From Phycisphaerae bacterium (GTDB lineage Bacteria; Planctomycetota; Phycisphaerae; Phycisphaerales; SM1A02), in NCBI GenBank assembly GCA_002683195.1, contig NYSW01000070.1:1-39387 (forward strand): DNA of 39,387 nt. Direction: 5' to 3'. The notes beneath the pieces were generated by a model. It made no database searches. It saw only the letters and a program-made list of their open reading frames with translations, and was not told the DNA's origin. Numbering within the stretch: the stretch's first letter is position 1; each line of letters opens with the position of its first letter. Positions 7,719 through 14,601 of this stretch are shown here, in pieces. A program made the position numbers and the translations under genes.

Positions 7719-8617
7719 ATGACACCCCAGATCGATTCGTTCGAATCACGGAAGTCGGTCCCCGGGACGGGTTGCAGAACGAGTCCGCCATCGTCTCGGT
7801 CGAGGACAAGGTCGCCTTCATTGATGCGCTGTCGGTCGCTGGTTTTCCCGAAATCGAGACCACCAGTTTCGTCAGTCCGAAATGGGTGCCCCAACTCGCG
7901 GATGCCGCGGAGGTCATGGCGGGCATCGACCGTCGGCCGGGCACCATCTATTCCGCATTGGTCCCGAACGCGCGGGGGCTCGATCGCGCCCTCGCCGCCG
8001 ATGCCGGCAAACTCTCGATTTTCACGGCCGCGAGCGAATCCTTCTGCGGTCGGAACCTCAACGCGTCGATCCTGGAGTCGATCGAACGCTTCGAGCCGGT
8101 GATCGCCGCCGCCCGGGAAGGTGGGCTTCCTCTCCGTGGATACGTCTCCTGTGTCGTGAAGTGTCCGTACGAAGGTCACATCAGACCGGAGCGAGTCCGG
8201 GAGACGGTGGAGAGATTGGTGGACGCCGCGCAGGGGCGAATCGAGATCGCGCTGGGGGAGACCCTCGGTGTCGCGAATCCGGATGAGCTGGAAGCGATGC
8301 TGATCGCGGTTTCGCAGGCCGTACCGCTCGGTGAGCTCGATCTTCATCTTCATGACACCCACGGGCAGGCGCTCGATGGCGTGACTCGAGCGCTCGGGTT
8401 GGGCGTTCGCGGGTTCGATGCGAGCTGCGCCGGGCTTGGCGGATGTCCCTACGCACCGGGGGCGGCGGGGAATCTCGCGACCGAAGATCTGCTGGAGATG
8501 CTCGTTCGTGAAGGCTGGGAGACCGGGGTGGATCGAGATGCGGTCCTGGTCGCGGCTTCGATCGCAAACCGAATCACCGGTCGATCGCCCCGGGAACGCT
8601 CGCCGGGCGAATCCTGA
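7715..8617 (+). CDS. mvaB: Hydroxymethylglutaryl-CoA lyase
   Basis: Cleaves HMG-CoA to acetoacetate and acetyl-CoA, the last step of leucine degradation; cytoplasmic TIM-barrel enzyme of the HMGL-like/DRE-TIM family. The N-terminal catalytic motif is ITEVGPRDGLQNES. CVVKCPYEGHI and the metal-binding HLHDTHGQALDGV follow, and the HMGL signature GLGGCPYAPGAAGNLATED contains the active-site Cys. Length (300 aa) is standard. The start is TTG at 7715, overlapping the preceding stop, with GGAAGGA upstream; the nearby ATG at 7719 is in a different, wrong frame. No other leucine-catabolism gene is adjacent. Convergent with the metallophosphoesterase, 7 bases apart. Confidence 0.92.
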   Translation: MNDTPDRFVRITEVGPRDGLQNESAIVSVEDKVAFIDALSVAGFPEIETTSFVSPKWVPQLADAAEVMAGIDRRPGTIYSALVPNARGLDRALAADAGKLSIFTAASESFCGRNLNASILESIERFEPVIAAAREGGLPLRGYVSCVVKCPYEGHIRPERVRETVERLVDAAQGRIEIALGETLGVANPDELEAMLIAVSQAVPLGELDLHLHDTHGQALDGVTRALGLGVRGFDASCAGLGGCPYAPGAAGNLATEDLLEMLVREGWETGVDRDAVLVAASIANRITGRSPRERSPGES

Positions 8618-8624
8618 TCGGGGC

Positions 8625-9512
8625 TCAGGCCGCGTCTTCGATCGACGGCCTCGCAAAGTCCTCGACTGGAAGCTCCGAGGCCTGCAGGCGGATCTTCGCA
8701 TCGCGGTGCAGCACGGTCTGTCCGAGGCGACGAATCCTGCTGCGGCGCTCTCGGAGAATTCTTCGGACTTCGAGTCCGTCGGGGCCGAGGACCACCCCCA
8801 GGGCTGGTCCAGGCACCCCGAAGCATCCGGTGTTCACGATGGTGCGGTGACCGACCCGTTCGATTGCGGCGCGGTGTGAGTGACCGGCAAGAATCACCCG
8901 GCTCGTAGGCGCGTGAAGTTCCGCGAATCGATCAAGCTTGCGGGCGTGGGACCACCAGAAATGACCGATGGCGACGAGTTTCCATGGCTTTGCCACGGCC
9001 GTCAGCGGGGTCGTCGGTCGACCGAGATCGCCGAGGGCCTCGCACTCGGCCTTCGCCGCCTCTCGGCAGGCCTCGAAGAGGGCGGGGAGCGTGTCCCGTT
9101 CCGATGAAGGCAATTCCTCCAGCACTTTGCGATGTCGGGCACGGATGATTCCGGCGGCGTCCGACCAGGGAGCGAGGGCTTCGTGCACCACGTCGCCATG
9201 GGTCACCAGCAGTCCGCCGGCGGCAAGCAAGAGGTGGCGTCGCTTCGTGATCTCGGGGTCGTGATTTCCCGCGAGGACCAGGAGTTGCGTTCCGGATCTT
9301 CGGCAACGTGCACGAAGTCCTTCCAGTTCGCGGACCGCATCTTCAGCCCAGGTCCTGACGTGAAGTTCGGCGACATCTCCGTTGATGACCAGGGTTGAAG
9401 CCGCGTCGATCAGGGGAGCGATCTCCTCGGACCGTTCGGTCATGCCGGTTCGCCCCAGATGAAGATCGGAGATCACGAGCACCGGTCGATCATCCCCATC
9501 GGACGGATTCAT
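8625..9512 (-). CDS. Calcineurin-like metallophosphoesterase
   Basis: Di-metal phosphoesterase of the calcineurin fold. All five metal motifs are in order: ISDLHLG (D-x-H), NGDVAE (GD), LAGNHDPE (GNHD), VTHGDVVH (H) and LAGHSHR (GH-x-H). The 295-aa protein has a helical insertion (about residues 120-190) between the GNHD-side core and the final motif, and a C-terminal extension rich in Arg. It has no signal peptide and should be cytoplasmic. The substrate cannot be told from sequence; LpxH-like pyrophosphatases and UDP-sugar or nucleotide phosphatases share these motifs. It is the last gene of a four-gene operon and starts inside the stop of the diguanylate cyclase gene (ATGA). Confidence 0.85.
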   Translation of the reverse strand: MNPSDGDDRPVLVISDLHLGRTGMTERSEEIAPLIDAASTLVINGDVAELHVRTWAEDAVRELEGLRARCRRSGTQLLVLAGNHDPEITKRRHLLLAAGGLLVTHGDVVHEALAPWSDAAGIIRARHRKVLEELPSSERDTLPALFEACREAAKAECEALGDLGRPTTPLTAVAKPWKLVAIGHFWWSHARKLDRFAELHAPTSRVILAGHSHRAAIERVGHRTIVNTGCFGVPGPALGVVLGPDGLEVRRILRERRSRIRRLGQTVLHRDAKIRLQASELPVEDFARPSIEDAA

Positions 9513-11011
9513 GAAAGGAGGTCGAGGTCCTCGCCCTCCTCCTTGCTCTTGGTTTCATCCGAGCAACGACTCCGGGCCCCGGGACCGAACCGGATGGCGT
9601 TCTTTCCGTTCCGCTTCGATTCCATCGCCAGGCCGTCGGCGTGTCGGAGGAGCGTGGTGCCGTCATGGCCGTCCCACGGGAAGGTCGCCAGTCCGGCGGA
9701 GATGCTCAGGGATCCTTCGGCATCCAGACCCAGTTGCGGAAATCGCAGTTCGCAGACCTTGGCCTGGAAGCGGTGGGCGATGTCCTCGACGGATTCCGGG
9801 GGGACGGATTGTTCGTTTCGCGGGCCATCGGTGTCGCTGAAGATCACCACGAATTCGTCGCCACCGATTCTGAAGACATGGTCGCCGCGCCGGATGGTGC
9901 AGCGAAGGAGGTCGACGGTCTGCCTCAGGACTTCGTCCCCGGCGTCATGGCCGTAGCGATCGTTGTAGGTCTTGAAGTTGTCGATGTCGAAGACCATCAG
10001 GGTCACGATTCGACGTTCCCGTCTCGCATTCTCAAGTGTCTCTTCGGCGATTCGCTCGAAAGCACGCCGATTTCCCGCGGTGGTCAACTCGTCGGTCTCG
10101 GTGAGCATTTCGAGCTCACGAACGCGGCGTTCCATACCCATCCAGGTGGAAAGCCAGACCGACCACGGAATCAGATCATCGGATCCGACCGTCGAGGAGA
10201 CGAGGGTCGCGATGTGTTCGTCCTGGTGCACGATCGGTGCGGTGGCGCGGACATCGTTTTCATCCGCCTCGTCCGGAAGCAGGAGATGGATGTCGCTGGT
10301 CCCGAGATGGGCTCGGATCATCGAGAGGCTGATGGACCGGAAACTCCCGTCGTCCGCGATCACCGCCTGGACGAGATGCACATCGCCGAGGTTTTCGGCG
10401 GTGTCGAGTGATGTTGAATCGGAGTCGACGAAGGGCGTCGGATCGAAGTCCGGTTCGGGCGTGGGATCAGCGGAGCCGGCGATGGCCTCCTCGACCCGCG
10501 GGTTTCCAGTGGCCGTGATCTCCGAACGGGGGCTGGCAGGCTCGAACCCGGCCGGACGGACCGATCGCGGAGCGTTTGAATCCGATTTCCTTGGAAGTCC
10601 GGCCTCCCGACTCAGACCGAGCGCACGTCGCAGTCGATTCGGAGAGCTCGGGATCTCGATGGCGTCGTCGAAACCTTCGGCCAGTGCATTGTCGATGGCG
10701 TCCTGACGACCGGGAGGCACCAGGAGGACCATTCGAACTCGAGCGTCACCGATCTGGAACGCATCCACGATCCGTCGGGCGGAATACTCGGGAATCGTCA
10801 CGGGAATCAGAACCGTGTCGACCTCTTCGTGAGCACGGGCGAGGCCGACGGTGCCGACAGCCTCGAAGATGTCATCCACGGTCTCGGTTCGTTCCGGCGC
10901 AAGCTCGCGGACCAGATCGAAGGTGTCGTTGTGACCGGCACCGCTCTGAATCAGGAGGATCCGGCCCTGGCCGCGTCCGGGCTGGGTTGAGATCGTGTTC
11001 GTGGTGGTCAT
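9509..11011 (-). CDS. Diguanylate cyclase with degenerate receiver-like N-terminus
   Basis: GGDEF protein (500 aa) expected to make cyclic di-GMP from two GTP. Residues about 15-135 look like a receiver fold (ILLIQSG, VDTVLIPV, MVLLVPP) without the usual phospho-acceptor Asp context. A low-complexity linker (about 136-205) and a probable GAF-like sensor part (about 206-295) follow. The GGDEF domain (about 303-477) is intact: FDIDNFKTYND binds metal, FRIGGDEFVVIFSD is the active loop, and RRGD five residues before it is an inhibitory I-site (RxxD). No membrane segment is seen. The gene overlaps its neighbours by 4 bases on both sides, so it is co-translated with an unknown protein upstream and a phosphoesterase downstream. 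Confidence 0.9.
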   Translation of the reverse strand: MTTTNTISTQPGRGQGRILLIQSGAGHNDTFDLVRELAPERTETVDDIFEAVGTVGLARAHEEVDTVLIPVTIPEYSARRIVDAFQIGDARVRMVLLVPPGRQDAIDNALAEGFDDAIEIPSSPNRLRRALGLSREAGLPRKSDSNAPRSVRPAGFEPASPRSEITATGNPRVEEAIAGSADPTPEPDFDPTPFVDSDSTSLDTAENLGDVHLVQAVIADDGSFRSISLSMIRAHLGTSDIHLLLPDEADENDVRATAPIVHQDEHIATLVSSTVGSDDLIPWSVWLSTWMGMERRVRELEMLTETDELTTAGNRRAFERIAEETLENARRERRIVTLMVFDIDNFKTYNDRYGHDAGDEVLRQTVDLLRCTIRRGDHVFRIGGDEFVVIFSDTDGPRNEQSVPPESVEDIAHRFQAKVCELRFPQLGLDAEGSLSISAGLATFPWDGHDGTTLLRHADGLAMESKRNGKNAIRFGPGARSRCSDETKSKEEGEDLDLLS

Positions 11012-11748
11012 GGCTTGGAAGAGCCTCCATCGGAAGGGGCCTGATCGTCTTCCTCGAAGTCATCGTAGAGGTCGAGAAGGTCCTGCAGCTCATCCTCGGT
11101 CAGTGACGCCGGATCATGGTCCGCGTCCGGGGCTTCGGGCGGTTGGTTGACGGGCGGGGCGGTCGTCTCTGAAATTGCTCCCGGCGACCCGTCCTCCGGC
11201 GCCGCGTTTTCGTCGTTTGATTCCCCGGCGTAGATCTCGATCGCGATTCGTTCCGTGCAAACCCAGATGCCCACGGCCGGCATGAGTTGGCGAATCGACT
11301 CGAAGAGGGGGGAAAGATCCCGCCATGATTCTCGGTTCACGACTACGAGAATGGTTTGCTCGGGCTCGCCGGGCGACCACTCGGACCTCATTCGGCGTCC
11401 CCGCTCGAGTGAGGCCAGCCGGGCAAGGGCGGTGAGCGGGTGCTCGGCCCGAATGATTTCGTGGGCGGTATCCGGCTGGTCTCCCAGGAGATTGACCAGC
11501 GGCTGAGGAGGGTGCTCGTTCGGCGCGACGAGAATCACGCACCGCTTGGTCACGGCATTTTCGTCCATCGGGTTTGAAAGGTCCGCCGTCACGTTGATCT
11601 CGCTCTTTCGCGAGTCTAGCACCGGTCCCGCCTGATGCCTGCCGAACCGCAAGAGAGCCGACTTGGAACTGGAAGTGGCCTTGCTATCGGAACCTCCGAG
11701 GCGAAGAAAACGCCTGGAGCGGATGGGGCCCTGTGGAACATGAGTCAT
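11008..11748 (-). CDS. Unknown protein with receiver-like core and acidic C-terminus
   Basis: Not recognised. The likely core (about residues 67-175) alternates beta strands and helices: KRCVILVAPNEH, QTILVVVNRE, VGIWVCTE. This resembles a response-regulator receiver fold lacking catalytic aspartates. The C-terminal third is disordered, proline-rich, then very acidic (LTEDELQDLLDLYDDFEEDD). The start at 11748 overlaps the preceding stop by 4 bases; an internal ATG at 11568 would give a 186-aa protein beginning just before the core. The basic N-terminal 60 residues have no obvious fold, so the shorter form is possible. It sits directly before, and overlaps, the diguanylate cyclase gene, suggesting a partner or regulator in the same pathway. 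Confidence 0.65.
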   Translation of the reverse strand: MTHVPQGPIRSRRFLRLGGSDSKATSSSKSALLRFGRHQAGPVLDSRKSEINVTADLSNPMDENAVTKRCVILVAPNEHPPQPLVNLLGDQPDTAHEIIRAEHPLTALARLASLERGRRMRSEWSPGEPEQTILVVVNRESWRDLSPLFESIRQLMPAVGIWVCTERIAIEIYAGESNDENAAPEDGSPGAISETTAPPVNQPPEAPDADHDPASLTEDELQDLLDLYDDFEEDDQAPSDGGSSKP

Positions 11749-12425
11749 CCGCGACCTCGCTCGGCTTCTTGGACCAGGGCTGCGAAGACCTGGCGGCCGA
11801 CACCCTCATCCTCGGTTCGCTCTGGATGCCACTGGACGCCGATCACGTGGCGTCGAGTCGGGCAGCTGATGGCTTCGATGACACCATCAGGGGCGGTCGC
11901 GACGATCTCAAGGCTTCCGGCATCCTCGAGGGCCTGGCGATGGTGGCTGTAGACCAGCCCATCGAATTCACGGCCTCGGACCGCGTGGACGGCTCCGTGG
12001 CGATGTTCTTCAGCGGTGGGGAGGGTCTCCGGCAGATGCTGATTCAAATGCCCGCCCGCATGCAGCCCCATCAATTGCATGCCCAGGCACACACCGAGCG
12101 TGGGGAGATCTGAATGCCGATCTTCGAGCAGTTCGAGAATTTCGAGCTCGAATGCCTGGCGGTCCGGCTCGACCAACCTCGCCTCCTGGTGGACGGGAAC
12201 GCCGAAGGCCGAGGTGTCCGGGTCATCTCCACCACTCAGCACGATCCCGTCGAGGCGGTCCAGAACCGCCTCCGCGGTACCGGGGATCGGTGCGATGGGA
12301 ATTCCGATCGCACCGCAGGCCGTGAGCTCCCGGAGGTAGGTCCGACGGAGTCTGACCTGATCATCGACCAGATCAGCCGTCACGCCGATCAGGGGGGGGC
12401 GGTTTGGTTTGGGAGAGGTGTTCAC
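11745..12425 (-). CDS. Class I glutamine amidotransferase-like hydrolase (peptidase C26, PuuD-like)
   Basis: Gamma-glutamyl hydrolase/amidotransferase fold of family C26. The nucleophile motif is LGVCLGMQLMGLHAGG (Cys in GVCLG) and the catalytic His lies in GVQWHPERTED, with Glu two residues later. DGIVLSGGDDPD is the usual oxyanion/GG motif. PuuD and related enzymes cleave gamma-glutamyl amides such as gamma-glutamyl-GABA; the true substrate is unknown. I favour GTG at 12425 because GGAG lies about nine bases upstream and the homology (PPLIGVTADL) begins just after; an ATG at 12473 has no ribosome-binding site. Length (226 aa) suits the family. It is first in the four-gene operon ending with the metallophosphoesterase. 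Confidence 0.85.
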   Translation of the reverse strand: MNTSPKPNRPPLIGVTADLVDDQVRLRRTYLRELTACGAIGIPIAPIPGTAEAVLDRLDGIVLSGGDDPDTSAFGVPVHQEARLVEPDRQAFELEILELLEDRHSDLPTLGVCLGMQLMGLHAGGHLNQHLPETLPTAEEHRHGAVHAVRGREFDGLVYSHHRQALEDAGSLEIVATAPDGVIEAISCPTRRHVIGVQWHPERTEDEGVGRQVFAALVQEAERGRG

Positions 12426-12657
12426 TCGAAGGCTCCGGGTCACGCGTGGCGTCGGGCGGTATTCCGCCACCATTCGCCGTCGGGCACGAATCTTCGGTTG
12501 GGGGCCTTCCCGGCATCAGAAATGGGGTGGGAAGGGCTGGGGGTCGAATCAGGTGAGCCGACGTCATGGAACGACAGACTCGGACCTGTTGTTCGTCATC
12601 CTGCCTGATCGGGGATTCAGATGCAAGAGAAGACTTGCTCGATCGCGGCCGTTTGGA
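12426..12657. other. Intergenic region between divergent hydrolase operon and rpsR
   Basis: No gene is supported here. It must hold the promoter of the leftward hydrolase-GGDEF operon and lies just upstream of the rpsR promoter/leader. A loose inverted repeat CCTTCCC/GGGAAGG with a 17-base spacer is present near 12505-12535. No good -10/-35 pair was found for the minus strand. Confidence 0.4.
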
Positions 12658-12784
12658 TATTGTCTGCGATTCGTCGCCGCCCCAGGGGCCGGACCCGAGG
12701 CGGCTGCCACGAGAGTGGCATTCGAGGCATTTTTCCCGTCACGTCGATGATCGACCTAGGGCGGGGCAACCGGAAGTCGCAACC
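12635..12784 (+). promoter_or_regulatory. Putative rpsR promoter and structured leader
   Basis: A weak sigma-70-like pair TTGCTC (12635-12640) and TATTGT (12658-12663) with 17-base spacing precedes rpsR. The following leader of about 115 bases contains a perfect hairpin TGCCAC-GAGA-GTGGCA at 12705-12720, with a GNRA-type loop and soon after a T-run, and a second hairpin GTCGA-TGA-TCGAC at 12743-12755. Such leaders often mediate r-protein feedback, but no match to a named motif can be shown. Confidence 0.35.
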
Positions 12785-13015
12785 ATGACTCAGTTCCAAG
12801 CTGCACCGACCATCCCGCTCAAGACCGGCTCCGACGGCAAGGAGTACATCGATTACAAGTCGGTGGACGATCTGCGTCGTCTGATGACCCCGAACGGCAA
12901 GATCTACACCCGAAAGCGTCTCGGAGCCAATGCCCGAGAGCAGCGACGGGTCGCACAGGCCGTGAAGCGAGCTCGCTACATGGCGCTGCTGCCGTACACC
13001 AGCGCCACCGTCTGA
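12785..13015 (+). CDS. rpsR: 30S ribosomal protein bS18
   Basis: Small-subunit protein that binds the platform with bS6. The core matches the family: YIDYKSVDDLRRLMTPNGKI, YTRKRLGANAREQRRVAQAV and KRARYMALLPYTS. Length is 76 aa, as expected. The ATG at 12785 follows GGAAG about nine bases upstream. In many bacteria rpsR sits between rpsF/ssb and rplI; here it is alone, with its own leader and followed by a strong terminator, so it is probably monocistronic. Confidence 0.96.
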   Translation: MTQFQAAPTIPLKTGSDGKEYIDYKSVDDLRRLMTPNGKIYTRKRLGANAREQRRVAQAVKRARYMALLPYTSATV

Positions 13016-13040
13016 TCAACGCCGTCAGGCGATGCATCAC

Positions 13041-13089
13041 GCGAGAATCAACCGGCTCCGACGGCATCCCGTTGGAGCCGGATTCTTGC
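13041..13089. terminator. Strong bidirectional hairpin terminator between rpsR and the TPR gene
   Basis: A near-perfect 13-bp stem (13052-13064 with 13069-13081, loop CATC, one G·T pair) is extended by an outer 8-bp stem GCGAGAAT/ATTCTTGC (13041-13048 with 13082-13089, one wobble). It lies 25 bases after the rpsR stop and just past the end of the convergent TPR gene. The tails are only modestly T-rich. Confidence 0.8.
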
Positions 13090-13103
13090 GCGCTCGCAAG
13101 TGA

Positions 13104-14477
13104 TCAGGATTCCCGATGCATGCGTTGCCAGCGACGGCGAATGGTTCGACTGACCAGCCGAGGAAGGCCGATCGTCCAGTTCCAGGCCCAGCGGGTGTAG
13201 AGCCGGCTGCGAATTCGTCGGAGTCCCCGGTCCGTCGGTGCCACTGCAAGGCCTCGCCGAAGCCAGTTGAATGAAGAGACGAAGCGATTGTCTTCGAGTG
13301 CCGCGAGGGCGAGGTTATGCAGGCTTCGCAGGCAGTTCGGATCCTTTCGCAGGACCCTTCTTGAAATCGTGATGCCTCCGACCCGGTCCCCCAGTCGGTA
13401 TCTGCAGGCCGCAAGTCGACGTAGCGTGGCCAGGTCGTCGGGATGAGAGGCCGCGAGCCGTTCGAGGATCGGGCGTGCCTCGGAGATCATTTCAACCTCC
13501 ATGAGAAGTCGAGCGAGCAGTCCCAGTTCCGACGTGGGCTCGTCTTCCGGGATTCTCAGCAAGGCCTCCCGCAATTGAGCCCGGGCGTCATCGATGCGCT
13601 GGCAGCCGATCAGGGCCTCGGAAAGGCGGCGTCGGACCATCGGTGTTTCCGGATCAAGGCGTCGAACCACCTCGAATTCCATTCGCGCATCATCGAATCG
13701 ACGCATGGCGAGTGCCGTCATCCCGAGTTCCCAGTGAGCGGCGATGTTCGCCGGTTCGATCTCCAGGACGCGACGGAATCGGTCGATGGCCTCCGGTCGG
13801 CGTTCGAGCTGGACGAGCAATCGACCAGAGGCGAGAAGGCTGTCGACGGACGTGGGGTTCTCGCGGAGTTCGGCAAGATGCAGTTGGAGGGCGCGTTCGG
13901 GGCGTCCGGTGGTCTCCAGCAGCCAGGCGATCCGGGATCGGAGTCCGGGCATTCTGGGCGATTGCCGCATTGCTTCGCGGTAGCACCAGCTCGCTCGATC
14001 GGTTTGTCCGATCTCCGCCTGCAGATCACCCATTTCGACCAGGCAGTTGGGCATCTCTTCGAAACGCTGTTGGGCCTCGTAATAGGCGAGTTGGGCGTCC
14101 TCCGGTCGTTCGAGCCGGCGAAGGGCGGCGATCCGGACGGCGTGGCAGCCTTCGTGCACCGGCCCCATGCTGCTGGCACGTTCGGCGAGTTCGAGGGCCT
14201 CTTCCGCCCGGTCCAGTCGGATGCAGAGTTCGGCGCTGGCTGCGAGCGGGTGGGCATCTTCCGGAAGGAGGGCCGCCGCCTGTCGCATCGAACCCAACGC
14301 TTCCTCCATGCGATCGAGTGAATCCAGCACCATCGCCAGCGCGGCATGCCACTCCCCGCGTGAGGGGTCGATTTCGATGGCCTGCCGAAGCGACTGCTCG
14401 GCTTCAGGTCCTCTTCCCAGGCCAAGCAGTTGCTCGGCTCGTGCGACGTGTTCTTCGGCCTGATCCCACTCGTGCAT
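13104..14477 (-). CDS. Tetratricopeptide-repeat protein
   Basis: A 457-aa protein made almost entirely of about 34-residue TPR helices. Typical pieces are AEQSLRQAIEIDPSRGEWHAAL, APEDA-type turns, EAIDRFRRVLEIEPANIAAH and RRGLAVAPTDRG (each shown in part). No signal peptide is seen; the last 30 residues are Trp/Arg-rich (LYTRWAWNWTIGLPRL) and could associate with membrane or nucleic acid. The ATG at 14477 follows GGAG about twelve bases upstream; the open frame continues far upstream but the extra sequence is not TPR-like. Function is protein-protein scaffolding, partner unknown. It is divergent from a HEAT-repeat gene, from which it is separated by a short shared promoter region. Confidence 0.85.
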   Translation of the reverse strand: MHEWDQAEEHVARAEQLLGLGRGPEAEQSLRQAIEIDPSRGEWHAALAMVLDSLDRMEEALGSMRQAAALLPEDAHPLAASAELCIRLDRAEEALELAERASSMGPVHEGCHAVRIAALRRLERPEDAQLAYYEAQQRFEEMPNCLVEMGDLQAEIGQTDRASWCYREAMRQSPRMPGLRSRIAWLLETTGRPERALQLHLAELRENPTSVDSLLASGRLLVQLERRPEAIDRFRRVLEIEPANIAAHWELGMTALAMRRFDDARMEFEVVRRLDPETPMVRRRLSEALIGCQRIDDARAQLREALLRIPEDEPTSELGLLARLLMEVEMISEARPILERLAASHPDDLATLRRLAACRYRLGDRVGGITISRRVLRKDPNCLRSLHNLALAALEDNRFVSSFNWLRRGLAVAPTDRGLRRIRSRLYTRWAWNWTIGLPRLVSRTIRRRWQRMHRES

Positions 14478-14601
14478 GCGAATCGCTCCATACCGGCGCG
14501 GCGGGTCTTTGATCCCTGAAAGAGATCTGCTGCGTAGAATAGTCTGCTGAGGAAGTCTCGGTTCGATCGATGAAGACCTGTCGAAGCCCTTTTCAACCTG
14601 C

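Noticed and set aside
7427..8701. 424-codon minus-strand frame opposite HMG-CoA lyase
   Set aside because: Opposite strand of a well-supported enzyme; Arg/Pro-rich with no domain.
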